Numbered from the stretch's first letter, positions 1-9,267 are shown. The stretch is DNA of 64,000 bases from an uncultured Rubripirellula sp. (GCA_938075415.1 CALJHC010000003.1:248001-312000), one strand, 5' to 3'. A program made the numbers and translations. Notes: generated by a model from the letters alone, not told the origin.

Positions 1-454
1 CGTCATCGGCGCCAAACAGGACGCGGTCACCATCAATGGTGGGCGGCAGACGGACTGGCGCCCCAACAATACGCACCCACGATTCCTCACCGGTTTCGGC
101 ATCTAGAGCGTGGACAGCATCATCACTGCTGGAACCAAAAAAAACCTTATCGTCATCAGCAGTTACAAAATAACAGGGATCAAAGTTTCGCATCGATTGC
201 AAATCTCGATTACCCGTGTAGGCATCCCACTTGGCCGGACCACTCCATGCTGTTCGTGGTGGCTGAGTTGATCGCCATACCCACAAGCGTTCCAACGGGA
301 AATCCAACGCCTCGGTGGTCACTCCGCTGCGCCGATTATCATGTCGGTAAGTCGGCCAACCCTCCGCATGAATCACCTGGTTGGCCATCACATGGATCAG
401 AAACAAAAAAGCCTGCGAACAGCTGAATCCTCGCTTGCATAAAACAGATCTCAT
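1..454 (-). CDS. PQQ-type beta-propeller protein, N-terminal part (cut by window edge)
   Basis: About 151 codons of a secreted protein that continues past the left edge. The ATG at 454-452 overlaps the TGA of the preceding gene (ATGA, 4 bp), and GGAGG lies just upstream of the ATG. The first 30 residues form a signal peptide (MRSVLCK, then a hydrophobic run, cleavage near VIHA|EG). Next comes GWPTYRHDNRRSG, the usual opening of planctomycete propeller proteins, and a blade with ALDAETGEESW, the PQQ-repeat motif. Propellers of this type fold outside the cytoplasm and resemble BamB or quinoprotein dehydrogenases. No cofactor residues can be judged from this fragment. The overlap implies co-translation with the larger propeller protein upstream, so the two may act together. 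Family assignment is firm; function is unknown. Confidence 0.85.
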   Translation of the reverse strand, partial: MRSVLCKRGFSCSQAFLFLIHVMANQVIHAEGWPTYRHDNRRSGVTTEALDFPLERLWVWRSTQPPRTAWSGPAKWDAYTGNRDLQSMRNFDPCYFVTADDDKVFFGSSSDDAVHALDAETGEESWVRIVGAPVRLPPTIDGDRVLFGADD

Positions 455-2742
455 GGCAACTTACCTCCAGTCTCTTCATTATCAACTTGCTCACCCCTGA
501 CAACGGGCGCAAACCCAATCGAACATTCCATCCAACCACCACAGGAACATCCTCCGCCAGCCTCAGGTGAAAACAACATCCCTTGGGCAGGGATGGTGCT
601 GAGCCAACAACTTGGCCGAAGTCTCGCGAACTCGGAAGTCGCCTCATCCTCCAACGACCAGAGCGTGACGGGTCCGGAACCACCGCGATAGATAATCGAC
701 CCCCCCGCACCAATGGGTGTGGCGCAACCGCGTCGTTTCCCCAGCGTGTCTGTCTTCAACACCTCGCCGCTCGCCGCATCAAGAATGTGTGGCTGCAAGA
801 AAATCTGGCCCGACATCAAAACAGCATGTTGCATGTGCCCACCATGATTGTCTTCGGACCACTTCACATGCCGCTGCCAACGTTGATCCCCGCTCTGCGA
901 ATCAAACGACGTTAGATGAAACTTTCCTCGTGATGAAGTCTCCAGAACAAACTGCGAGTCATCCGCTACACCAAAAGCAATGACCTCGACCGATTCTGAT
1001 GTCGGTGCCCGAACCTTCCACTTCTCGGTGCCCGTTTCAAGATCAAGGCAAACCACAACCGAGTTAGGCCATATTTTGGAATCCGGCAACCGACCATTCG
1101 CTGGTAAACGCTGGCCATCCGGTTGATTTTGTTCGCCTGAACCTTCAGCACCCTCGGAAGGCTCAACCACTTCAACAAAGTAAAGATTCCCATCATGAAT
1201 GGTGATTGTTGACTGCAAAACTGCCTCGACATCACGCTTCCACTTCAAATCACCATACTTTTTGTCGTAAACCATGATGCTTCGGCCACAAACTTTTGAT
1301 GCCGCTGTGTCATTAATTCCATCGTACCAGCCAGGCTTACTCCAAAACTCTGAATATGAGCCACCTGAGGAAACAACGGTCCCGATCAAGTGTTCATCTG
1401 TGACAGCGACATAGCCCCAATCGAAACCTGCCTGGTAACCCTCTGGTGGCCGAACCGTATGAAGCATCTCACCACTTGCCGCATCAATCACCCAGAGGCA
1501 ATCACCCACAGCGGCATAAACTTGACTCTCGTCCGCACACCAGTTACCACTGTCACGTGGAATATTCACTCTTCTTAGGTTCGGTAATTCCAACGACCAC
1601 AAAACCGCGCCATTGAACGCATCCAAAGCGATCATCCGGTTCATCCCCTGATGAAATAGACGTCCACCGACTGCCAGCGGAGCGGGCATCCGAGGATTCC
1701 GGTCAATTCCAAAATCGGCGCCCGGTCGTCCGAGCCAACGCACCTCCAAGTCAGCGGCATCATCCACTCCATTGAGCGTCTCTCCAACAAATGACGCATT
1801 TGCTGGACTACCGTATTGATGTCCCCATTCGGCCAAACTCTCCAACGCTTGATGTGATCCCGACCAAATTCCTGACTCAATGGGTAACCATTTAACCTTG
1901 GTGTCCTGATAAAACGTTTCATCAGGAATCGAATTTGAGACGCAAATCATCGCACCCGACGGTGATAACCACTCGCCTGCCTGCTCAATTCCAGCCCGAG
2001 AAACGATCACCAAATTCGCAAAACTTTTGGGCAGGTCAGTCCTTAGCTGGGCAGAGAAGTTAACTCCATACTGACCTCTTTCGTACCAATCCTTTCGCAA
2101 TTGATTCAGTTCGCTCTCGCTATCGCAGACCGCAATCACGGTGAGCTCTGTTCGCTGCAACAATGCTGAAGCCCAGGAGTCTTCAAGACCAGCATCCATC
2201 ACTGCGATGCCTCCACTGGTCTCTAGTTGATCCAGAACTCGACCAGCTATTCCCAGTTCACCGCTTACCGCTCCAGCGGTAGGCACTCGATAGTTCATCC
2301 CCGAATCTACGGTAAAAAAATCGCTAAGGTACCTTTTCTGCTCATGACGAACCGCTATGCGATAATAGATCGGCGTTTCAGCTTCTAGATCATCGAGAAC
2401 AACAGTGTGGCTTGAACCCTTAGCAACCGACTCCTTGTAGCTGCCAAGTTTGCGAGTTGAACCGTAAGCAACCGTTGCAGGCCCCACCATGTTGGACTCC
2501 CAACGCAACTCCGCACTCGTCGAAGATAGAAAACGCAAGCCGCTGCTAACTTTGAAATCTGGCTTCGCAACACCTTCAACCACCGACGCATTTCCCTCAC
2601 CTTCTTCGGATTGTGTTTCCGGAAGCTGTCCACTGGCAGGATCAGTCGACAGGAAAAAGCAAAGGTGCAACGATGCAATCCATATCCAAACGGGAAATTG
2701 CGATCGCGCAAACAAGACACAACGAGTCAATCCTGAAATCAT
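451..2742 (-). CDS. Exported multidomain PQQ-propeller protein with FN3-like and degenerate methyltransferase-like regions
   Basis: 763 residues from the chosen ATG at 2742, where GGAGAGG precedes and a good signal peptide follows (about residues 1-38). The frame stays open upstream to 2913, but that stretch lacks signal character. Regions in order: residues 60-145 resemble a fibronectin III or purple-acid-phosphatase N-terminal domain (LDDLEAETPIYYRI). Residues 155-275 read like a Rossmann methyltransferase (G-I-A-V-M-D-A-G then TVIAVCDSESE and YGVNF), but the glycine-rich SAM loop is replaced by DAGLED. From about 335 to the end are propeller blades (MIALDAFNGAVLWSLE, VVCLDLETGTEKW). A cysteine cluster GGGCSCGGWMEC lies near the C-terminus. 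The stop overlaps the start of the next propeller gene by 4 bp. Probable periplasmic or surface protein; substrate unknown. Confidence 0.85.
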   Translation of the reverse strand: MISGLTRCVLFARSQFPVWIWIASLHLCFFLSTDPASGQLPETQSEEGEGNASVVEGVAKPDFKVSSGLRFLSSTSAELRWESNMVGPATVAYGSTRKLGSYKESVAKGSSHTVVLDDLEAETPIYYRIAVRHEQKRYLSDFFTVDSGMNYRVPTAGAVSGELGIAGRVLDQLETSGGIAVMDAGLEDSWASALLQRTELTVIAVCDSESELNQLRKDWYERGQYGVNFSAQLRTDLPKSFANLVIVSRAGIEQAGEWLSPSGAMICVSNSIPDETFYQDTKVKWLPIESGIWSGSHQALESLAEWGHQYGSPANASFVGETLNGVDDAADLEVRWLGRPGADFGIDRNPRMPAPLAVGGRLFHQGMNRMIALDAFNGAVLWSLELPNLRRVNIPRDSGNWCADESQVYAAVGDCLWVIDAASGEMLHTVRPPEGYQAGFDWGYVAVTDEHLIGTVVSSGGSYSEFWSKPGWYDGINDTAASKVCGRSIMVYDKKYGDLKWKRDVEAVLQSTITIHDGNLYFVEVVEPSEGAEGSGEQNQPDGQRLPANGRLPDSKIWPNSVVVCLDLETGTEKWKVRAPTSESVEVIAFGVADDSQFVLETSSRGKFHLTSFDSQSGDQRWQRHVKWSEDNHGGHMQHAVLMSGQIFLQPHILDAASGEVLKTDTLGKRRGCATPIGAGGSIIYRGGSGPVTLWSLEDEATSEFARLRPSCWLSTIPAQGMLFSPEAGGGCSCGGWMECSIGFAPVVRGEQVDNEETGGKLP

Positions 2743-3124
2743 CGCCCGGGTTCCCTCTCCAAAATTAACTAGCCTTTCTGATCGATGCATCGACATCAAC
2801 AAGCCTTTCATCTTCAATATCCAGATTGCGTTCATCCAATTAGCCGGATTCAACAAACAGAATGCAAAGGTGTGCAACAAATCGCGGGTACGTAAAAACT
2901 CAATCAGCACCATGCAAATTCAATACAATTTCAATTTTCATCAGCCCAGAAGAACCCAGAAGAACCCAGAAGAACCCAGAAGAACCCAAGCGACAACGAA
3001 AAAAATCTCATTGCCAATCATCACAAAGCTTGTTCAAAACACTAAATCTTCTGAAGTCAATCATCGATCCATAAGAGGCCGCAATCCATCCCCGTCTTCT
3101 TTTAATTCTAAACCAACATATACG
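2743..3124. other. Intergenic region with a 10-bp tandem repeat
   Basis: Region upstream of the minus-strand propeller gene and downstream of the ThuA-like gene. It must hold the propeller operon promoter, but I see no clear -35/-10 pair. The only obvious structure is the tandem repeat at 2945-2988. An open frame continuing in from the propeller gene up to 2913 is judged non-coding. Confidence 0.5.
2945..2988. repeat. Tandem repeat, 10-bp unit cccagaagaa, 4.4 copies
   Basis: Four contiguous perfect copies of cccagaagaa plus a partial ccca. There are no spacers, so this is not a CRISPR array. The period of 10 bp is close to one helical turn. No coding role: the unit is not a multiple of three. 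Confidence 0.95.
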
Positions 3125-3943
3125 TTACTTCTTGGATTTCCCGGTTAGCAACCATCGCATTCCATCTGTCACGATGCTTTGCCACTCTGCCGATTCGATG
3201 GTCTCATTGTGATGACCAAGAGAAATCCCAAATACCCGAACCCCAAGATGTTGGTTAACCCAAACCACAGGCTCATTTTTTTTCGTCTCCGGACTATAGG
3301 CTGTCGCGAGTACAGTCGTCGCCGGCCAAACCTCTTCAATGATGTACAGTTCTCCGTTGGGGGTATCCCACCCTTTGCCAATCACCTCACCGACCGAGTA
3401 CTTACTCGCATCATCTGTAAGCTGAACATTGAGGGAACGTTTCACTCTTTCATGTCGCCGACTGGTCACACCAAGCAATGCCCTCCATGCATCAGCGGCA
3501 TCAGAATTGCGATATGAGTGCATGGAGCAGTGAATCACCATCGCCGGCACTCCACTCTTTGTATGCCCATCAACAATGCCTTGCACGAAGCGAGGGTCCT
3601 CAACGCCACCAAAGCACTCGTTGTGGATCACAAGGTCATAGCCGTTGATCCAAGTTGGATCTTCGTAGACATCTGCCTTGATATCCCGTCCGGAGCCGTA
3701 CTCCAAAACAGTCCAATCAATGCCATCAATCTGCTTTGACAGGCCCGCACTGATTAACTTCTTCTGGTTCTGGTAATCATGGCAGCAGCCTCCAGTGATC
3801 AACAAGACTTTCAAAGAAGGCACCTGATGATCCGTATCCTGATCGGCCTGCTGTGACTTTCCGGTGCTCGAGAAAAGAGTTCCCAAAAAGAAAAAGAGCA
3901 GAAGAACACGGGACAGTGGAACGGGAAACCTATAGGAACACAT
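3125..3943 (-). CDS. Exported ThuA-like domain protein (copy 1)
   Basis: 272 residues. The N-terminus is a signal peptide (hydrophobic VLLLFFFLGTLF, cleavage near residue 30). GGGAGAG sits upstream of the ATG. The rest is one ThuA-like domain, a class I glutamine-amidotransferase-like fold found in trehalose-utilisation protein ThuA and in many exported planctomycete proteins. Visible signatures are LLITGGCCHDY at the first strand, DLVIHNECFGG, VIHCSMHSYR and the C-terminal RVFGISLGHHNET. A paralogue with the same motifs lies 2.9 kb away at 6817-7629. The family has no generally accepted enzymatic activity; sugar metabolism is often assumed. It is a single gene with its own upstream gap. Confidence 0.9.
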   Translation of the reverse strand: MCSYRFPVPLSRVLLLFFFLGTLFSSTGKSQQADQDTDHQVPSLKVLLITGGCCHDYQNQKKLISAGLSKQIDGIDWTVLEYGSGRDIKADVYEDPTWINGYDLVIHNECFGGVEDPRFVQGIVDGHTKSGVPAMVIHCSMHSYRNSDAADAWRALLGVTSRRHERVKRSLNVQLTDDASKYSVGEVIGKGWDTPNGELYIIEEVWPATTVLATAYSPETKKNEPVVWVNQHLGVRVFGISLGHHNETIESAEWQSIVTDGMRWLLTGKSKK

Positions 3944-4417
3944 AAAGCACTCTCCCGAGAAAAACAGTTGTGAAAGAGCCTCCCAGGGAATCTCAACTTA
4001 TCGGTCGACCCGGCGGGCTCTTGTCCTTCGTTCAATAATGTAATGGTTTCCACTCACCAAGAGTTGTGAGGCCGCTGGTACAAAATAGGCATGAAAACTG
4101 CACGTGGAATCAATTGACCAACGCGAATGCGTCAAAAGGAACAGATTATTCGGACAGAACCAAGCAAAACGTTCAGATATTTGATCGGACCATGGAAGTC
4201 GGACCGCGAAGCGTTGCCACCCAAAGCGTCATTGACTGCCAACATGACGCACAATCAATTTTTGCGAGCTCTCGACGGAGCGAATCGCGTCACACCATCT
4301 GCGACCCGGTGATTTGCGGATGGATCGAGCCACAACACCATCAATCTGCTGAACAACGCGCATCCATGACAAAGCAACCATATTTTCTGGAACTCAATCC
4401 AAGAATGGGAATGAAGA
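3944..4417. other. Divergent intergenic region between ThuA-like gene and fxsA
   Basis: 474 bp between divergent genes, so it should carry promoters for both. The short open frames here are unsupported by composition or ribosome sites. I see no repeat, RNA gene or clear promoter consensus. Confidence 0.4.
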
Positions 4418-4906
4418 ATGTTAGCTAAACTACTCGCAGCGTTCATCTTGATTCCTCTGATTGAGTTCATCTTGCTCGTGGAAATGGCAGCTCGAACAAG
4501 CTTCGCCACCACATTTCTTGTTGTCGTCGCCACTGGAATTCTGGGCTCATTTCTTGCGAGAAGAGAGGGCCTGCAGGCTTGGAAAAGGTTTCACTTGGCA
4601 ATGAACCAAGGCCGTGTTCCCAGCGAAGAAATTCAGGACGGCCTGATGATCGTCTTCGCCGGCGCATTGCTGCTAACACCCGGCTTGTTGACCGATGCGG
4701 TTGGATTCCTCCTGTTGATACCGCAGGGCAGGGGAGTGATTCGCGGTTTTGTCCTTAGCCGCTACAAAAATCAGGTTGACTTTAAAATGTCAAGCTCACA
4801 CGGATTTCAGATGCACACTCAATCCGAGAACCAGCATCAAACTCCACACCCACTTGACCGCCACGATGCCATTGATGTGGAAGTCGTTCGCAAAAAAGAC
4901 AGCTGA
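4418..4906 (+). CDS. fxsA: FxsA family inner-membrane protein
   Basis: 162 residues. The N-terminus MLAKLLAAFILIPLIEFILLVEMA matches the FxsA family (PF04186) start, with the conserved I-P-L-I-E motif in the first membrane helix. A second helix follows (TTFLVVVATGILGSFLARREG), then the family motif G.L.LTPGLLTDAVGF. The C-terminal 40 residues are hydrophilic and low in conservation. In E. coli FxsA was named for suppressing F-plasmid exclusion of phage T7; its normal role is not settled. The gene stands alone, divergent from the ThuA-like gene and convergent with the zinc-ribbon protein. Family assignment is confident, physiological role is not. Confidence 0.9.
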   Translation: MLAKLLAAFILIPLIEFILLVEMAARTSFATTFLVVVATGILGSFLARREGLQAWKRFHLAMNQGRVPSEEIQDGLMIVFAGALLLTPGLLTDAVGFLLLIPQGRGVIRGFVLSRYKNQVDFKMSSSHGFQMHTQSENQHQTPHPLDRHDAIDVEVVRKKDS

Positions 4907-5131
4907 ATCAGGCTGATTTATCGGCGATATCGATGCGGCATTAGACGTGACTGCAACCGATACATAATGACCGGCAATCCGGCCCCGACTACAAGAATCC
5001 ACTCACAGGGTTCACTCATCACGACGACGCGTCACCTCCACACAACGCGAGAGGTGTCCCTCCATGTTTCGCAACGTTAGATCCAACCGAACGCTTGAGT
5101 ATCGGTGACGCGGGAGTGATCAGTGATTGCG

Positions 5132-6280
5132 TTAAGTTGGCACTTCATTGCCATCTGAAATTACAACCGGCTGATTAGTCATACAGAGATAAAAAACAAC
5201 GTAAACGATTGAGGCAAAACCGCCTGCTGCAATCATTGCCGGAATGATACCGAAGCAAAACAAAAGCAAGCCGACGATCGCTGCCACCAAAAATACGCCA
5301 GAAATGACGATTCCGATCAAGAATAAAGTCAGTTTATTTCCGCTGGTGTATCGCCACGACATCCCAATTGAATCCCATGCACCCAGTCGTTGGTCCACCA
5401 CGAACAACTGCGACATTGATAAACCCAACGTAACAATAATCATTGGGATCACAAACAAGACAAGACCAACCAACCCACCGATACCAGTACTCTCAATCGT
5501 CATTTCTCGGGTGGCCGCAAATGCTATTGCAGTAGGAATGCCAATCAAAACAAGGCCCAACGAGGCGACAGCAACAGAAAGGATCAACACGGTACCAATA
5601 GCCGCAAACAGATAAGGCCCTGCCGAAAACATACGACTAAATTCAACGGAACGCCCTCGGGCAATATCCAGCATGACAATTGACTGGCCCAGTTGCATCC
5701 ATAGCCCAAGAACCCAGAAAATTGCGTAGAGGACCAAGTGCAATACAAAAACATAGGTGGGATCAATTGACAGGAACCCAGAAAAAGAGACCAGCAAATT
5801 CTGAATAAAGGTGGCCCCATAATTCACACCGGACAGGATCACCACCACCACACACGCCACCGCCCAATTCACCTTAAAAACTCCCCAAGATTTGCTGATC
5901 ACTTCATCGACAGTGACCAACTTTGGAGAAATCTCACCTCCACCAACCTCTTCAAAAAACTGTGTTGATGCGGGCGCGTAGGGATTAGGTGCATTCGAAT
6001 CACCCGATAAATTCTCCAAGCGATCGGCGGCAATCGCAAGTCCAGAATCGACCAAAGGATCAGGCCCTGAATCACCTGAGCCTGAAAAGCGGACTGAATT
6101 CGCTTCTGAAGCCCCCGCCCCAGACTGATCATTGCTTGCCTCTTCTGAATCCGTTTCTCTTGCCGCAGCGTTGGCGACGAAAACATGGGAGCAACTCGGA
6201 CAACGAGAACGACGGTCGAGATTCTCTTCGGAGATCCCTAGAACGGCACTGCATTTCGGACACGAAACTTCAACACTCAT
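5132..6280 (-). CDS. Zinc-ribbon multi-pass membrane protein
   Basis: 382 residues from the ATG at 6280; a TTG two codons upstream is the only alternative. Residues 1-38 form an MJ0042/YgiT-type zinc ribbon with cysteines C7, C10, C27 and C30. A polar Ser/Asp/Ala-rich linker runs to about 115 and ends in NPYAPAS, a motif common before membrane regions in planctomycete proteins. The rest has about six hydrophobic helices (for example WAVACVVVVILSGVNYGATF and FLIGIVISGVFLVAAIVGLLL). The membrane part resembles the DUF975/YciC-like superfamily, not a known transporter. The ribbon should lie in the cytoplasm. Function unknown; a regulatory or assembly role is only a guess. Confidence 0.85.
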   Translation of the reverse strand: MSVEVSCPKCSAVLGISEENLDRRSRCPSCSHVFVANAAARETDSEEASNDQSGAGASEANSVRFSGSGDSGPDPLVDSGLAIAADRLENLSGDSNAPNPYAPASTQFFEEVGGGEISPKLVTVDEVISKSWGVFKVNWAVACVVVVILSGVNYGATFIQNLLVSFSGFLSIDPTYVFVLHLVLYAIFWVLGLWMQLGQSIVMLDIARGRSVEFSRMFSAGPYLFAAIGTVLILSVAVASLGLVLIGIPTAIAFAATREMTIESTGIGGLVGLVLFVIPMIIVTLGLSMSQLFVVDQRLGAWDSIGMSWRYTSGNKLTLFLIGIVISGVFLVAAIVGLLLFCFGIIPAMIAAGGFASIVYVVFYLCMTNQPVVISDGNEVPT

Positions 6281-6816
6281 GGGCAAAACCCGGAAACGAT
6301 TACAAAGAAATGGTGAGCAAGTATTTGCCTAGCAATTGCGTTGGCCATCAATCTCGTCACATCACGGTCCGTCGGTCATCTGATTGTCATGATCGATCAA
6401 CATACCCCCAGTGTCAAATGCAATACCCAGTTGGACGCGATCGAATCAGGCAACAGGGCGGAATCCAGTCGATCAGATTGTCAGACTGCAGGGAAATCCC
6501 CCAGCAAAACGGTGGCAGGAAATAATTTCCCGGAAGAAGAAAGCCACTTATCGACGACTTGAAACGCAGGACTTCGTCGGCAAAGGTTCGCACCGTCAAC
6601 AAAACAGCTCGTAACGAATTTTTGATGACATCGCTTGAGATTTTGAAATCTACAAACCAAGTTGAGGCCACCGCAAAATAGCAGGCATACCTTGATCTAT
6701 GAAAGAATCAAATCACGAATTAGATGTTTAACATTCGTTAAACGTTGCACGTCATTCGATGATGGTAATTGCCCATGAAAATGAACATGGGAACAAGTGC
6801 CAGAGAGCAATCGATG
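6281..6816. other. Intergenic region, nothing recognised
   Basis: 536 bp upstream of the zinc-ribbon membrane protein and downstream of the second ThuA-like gene. Several short open frames cross it on both strands, but none has a ribosome site plus protein-like sequence. I see no terminator hairpin or repeat. Confidence 0.4.
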
Positions 6817-7629
6817 TTATTCCTTGGCGGGTAAACGTCCCACGGCCCAAAGAACTCCGTTAGAGAAGGTTTCCAGAAAAACAGCATCCTCAAATGTCTC
6901 GTTTGAATGACCATAGGTCGTGCCAAAGACTCTGGCTTTTCCGAAACGATTGGTCCAGATAACCGGATGCTTCTTTCCTGTCTTTTCACTTGTTGAAGTA
7001 GCGAGCACCTTGGTACTGGGCCAAACCTTTTCGATGATATAAAGCTCATCCAGAGCGCTTCGGTATCCGCTAGGAAAACCCTTCATGATGGGGTGATCCT
7101 TAGCCACAACTTCAATTGGGTAATGACTCTTGTGCTCGTGACGCCGACTCGTTACTCCAAGAAACTGACGCCAATCGTCAATTTCCGCTGAGCGATAGGT
7201 GTGCATGGCACAGTGAATCACAATCGCATTGACACCTTTACGATGAGCTTTCGTAATGCGTTGAATGTATGCCGAATCGGTTGTGTTGGCGAAACACTCA
7301 TTGTGAATCACAAGATCGTATCCCACTGCCCAATCATCCTGATCGTACAAGTCAATCTTGGCAGAAGTACCCGTTCCACCCTCACTTATCACATCCCACT
7401 GCGCCGCCACACCGCGACTCTTCAACGCGAGCTGCATTGCTTTCGTCTGGAAGTCGTAATCGTGGCAACAGCCACTGGTCACCAACAGAATACGGACAGG
7501 TTTTTCATCTTGCTGCCCTTCGGATTTTTCGCCTTCTGCGTTATCACCTTCCGCGCCACAAACAAGCGTGGTGGTCATGCAGGCTAGTAACATCAACAGA
7601 AAAAAATTGCGAGCGAACTTGAGCAACAT
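6817..7629 (-). CDS. Exported ThuA-like domain protein (copy 2)
   Basis: 270 residues from the ATG at 7629, chosen because a compact signal peptide starts there (MLLKFARNFFLLMLLACMTT, cleavage near VCGA). The frame is open to 7686, but the extra 19 residues would spoil the signal. An acidic linker (EGDNAEGEKSEGQQDEK) precedes a ThuA-like domain with the landmarks of copy 1: RILLVTSGCCHDY, DLVIHNECF, VIHCAMHTYR, LGVTSRRHE and RVFGTTYGHSNET. The two copies are clearly paralogous but diverged, so the duplication is not recent. The gene follows the DUF4912 gene on the same strand with a 228-bp gap. Function not established for the family. Confidence 0.88.
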   Translation of the reverse strand: MLLKFARNFFLLMLLACMTTTLVCGAEGDNAEGEKSEGQQDEKPVRILLVTSGCCHDYDFQTKAMQLALKSRGVAAQWDVISEGGTGTSAKIDLYDQDDWAVGYDLVIHNECFANTTDSAYIQRITKAHRKGVNAIVIHCAMHTYRSAEIDDWRQFLGVTSRRHEHKSHYPIEVVAKDHPIMKGFPSGYRSALDELYIIEKVWPSTKVLATSTSEKTGKKHPVIWTNRFGKARVFGTTYGHSNETFEDAVFLETFSNGVLWAVGRLPAKE

Positions 7630-7857
7630 CTGCAAACTCGAAAAGATTAGGTTTTGAAAAACGTCACAATAACTCTCACGCCTCATCTTGCATTCTCATG
7701 CAAGGATTTAACGCACCGAAATTCAAATCAGGCAATTCTCGCCACGGTAGATGATGGCCCAAATACCCTTGGCATCACCTGCACCGGCGAAGAACCGTTC
7801 AGTACCTTGGAAAATGCAATACCAGGCGAAGATCCAATTCTTACCAAAAACGGACCA

Positions 7858-9267
7858 TTAGAATCGATCGTCTAGTTCAACCGGTTCCATGACCTTAGTG
7901 TTTCGTTCAACGGCAACCACGGTCGTTCTCTGTCGAATTCCATCTCGACTCTCCGCAGTCACGGGAAGGACTTGGCGTTTGTCAGGCAACTCCATTCTGA
8001 CGGTGAATGAGCCATCTTCTTGAAGCTTCACCGGACGACCCGCTACCGACACGACAGCCGTGGGGACTGTCTTCCCGAAGATGATTAATTCGGCGTCGAC
8101 CTTGAATGGCAAGCTCGCTTCTCGCAACAGCGAGGGATCCGCTACCGTTTGTCCCTGAGCGCCACGCTTCGGCATACGACGACTCAAGCGGTCCTCAAAT
8201 ACGGCTTTCAAATCTTGACCCGCGTCGTCATAGCCACCACTGAGCGAATAGATTCGCTCATAGTCCTCCGCGATGTCCTGCCAGTGCTCATCCAACCGCT
8301 CGCACTCACCGGGCCGTGGTGTTTCAACAACGTTGCTGCGGCAAAGGGTGTAGAAATCGCCATTATCCGACACATAACCGATCAGAACTCGAAATCGCGA
8401 GGGCGGCTCATCAACGTCCAGATACCAAGTATCAACACCACCATGAATCGTAATGTCCCGCTCGACACTCTCAGCTGAATTGTTGTCCACATCGGCAACA
8501 CTCAGCAGACGCAGAACTGGCACGGCTGTGTGCCAACGTTCGGCCAAGGACGATTTGGCTCGCTCCACCGAAGCGCGGGTAATCTCCCAACTCGCTTGCA
8601 GCCAAAAAGAATCGCGAACCAAAAGAACGATCCGATCTTGATGTGGCTCACTGACCCGCTCTCGCTTTGACCCACGACTGACTGCAGCTCCTGCCACCAA
8701 GGTCGCCGTAGAGAGGTCTTTGTTTTTCTGCAGTGTTTCCCTTCGTTTGCGAAGCTGCGCTCGAATCCTTGCAGCCTTTGGGGAAACCTTGGGTTCCGGC
8801 AACTTAGGAAGTGGCTTTGAGGAATTAGGAGAATGGGAACTTACCGAGCGACGCGAGGATGCTCCGCGGGCCTTGGTCGAAGCCTTCACTTTTGGGGACG
8901 AAGCTGATTTCCCCTTGGCTGGTTTGGTTGACGCCGTTTTTTTTGCGTTAGCTGCTCGCCCCTTCGCCACGCTGCGTTTGGAAGTTACCTGCTTCTTCTC
9001 GGCAGTGGGACCTTTTTTACTGGAAACCCGAGAGACTTTCGGGGCCGAAGCCTTCGCAACAGCTTTGCTGGATTTGGGTTTCGCCTTCGCAACCCCTTTA
9101 GCCTTGGAAGCTGCGTTCGCTTTGCGTCGCAGTCTTCGCTGGATCTTTTGGATCTCGTCGACTAATTCATCTTTCTTGAGGCCATGCCACCCTGGAACTC
9201 CGTAATTTTTGGCCAAATCAGCGAGTTCTCGTCGTGTCTGCGCTCGTAAATCTGCGGTTGTGATCAT
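7858..9267 (-). CDS. Rho-N / histone-H1-like / DUF4912 protein
   Basis: 469 residues; GGAG precedes the ATG. Residues 1-45 (TRRELADLAKNYGVPGWHGL and following) match the Rho termination factor N-terminal helical domain, a SAP-like nucleic-acid-binding module. Residues 46-205 are a very basic Lys/Ala/Ser/Pro stretch like eukaryotic histone H1 tails. Residues 211-320 match DUF4912 (DRIVLLVRDSFWLQASWEIT, then a W-Y-L-D-V core), a domain known from bacteria with an N-terminal Rho-N in several phyla. The last 100 residues include a predicted beta domain (DAELIIFGKTVPTAVVSVAG). The architecture suggests a cytoplasmic DNA- or RNA-binding protein. Whether it packs the nucleoid or acts in regulation cannot be told from sequence. 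Confidence 0.88.
   Translation of the reverse strand: MITTADLRAQTRRELADLAKNYGVPGWHGLKKDELVDEIQKIQRRLRRKANAASKAKGVAKAKPKSSKAVAKASAPKVSRVSSKKGPTAEKKQVTSKRSVAKGRAANAKKTASTKPAKGKSASSPKVKASTKARGASSRRSVSSHSPNSSKPLPKLPEPKVSPKAARIRAQLRKRRETLQKNKDLSTATLVAGAAVSRGSKRERVSEPHQDRIVLLVRDSFWLQASWEITRASVERAKSSLAERWHTAVPVLRLLSVADVDNNSAESVERDITIHGGVDTWYLDVDEPPSRFRVLIGYVSDNGDFYTLCRSNVVETPRPGECERLDEHWQDIAEDYERIYSLSGGYDDAGQDLKAVFEDRLSRRMPKRGAQGQTVADPSLLREASLPFKVDAELIIFGKTVPTAVVSVAGRPVKLQEDGSFTVRMELPDKRQVLPVTAESRDGIRQRTTVVAVERNTKVMEPVELDDRF

Noticed and set aside
2945..2988. CRISPR array
   Set aside because: Short contiguous copies without unique spacers. The same holds for 23871-23930, 27008-27077 and 49667-49750. 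No cas genes.
5140..5160. TTGGCAC...TTGCC as a sigma-54 promoter
   Set aside because: Spacing between GG and GC is one base short, and it lies inside the end of the zinc-ribbon gene.
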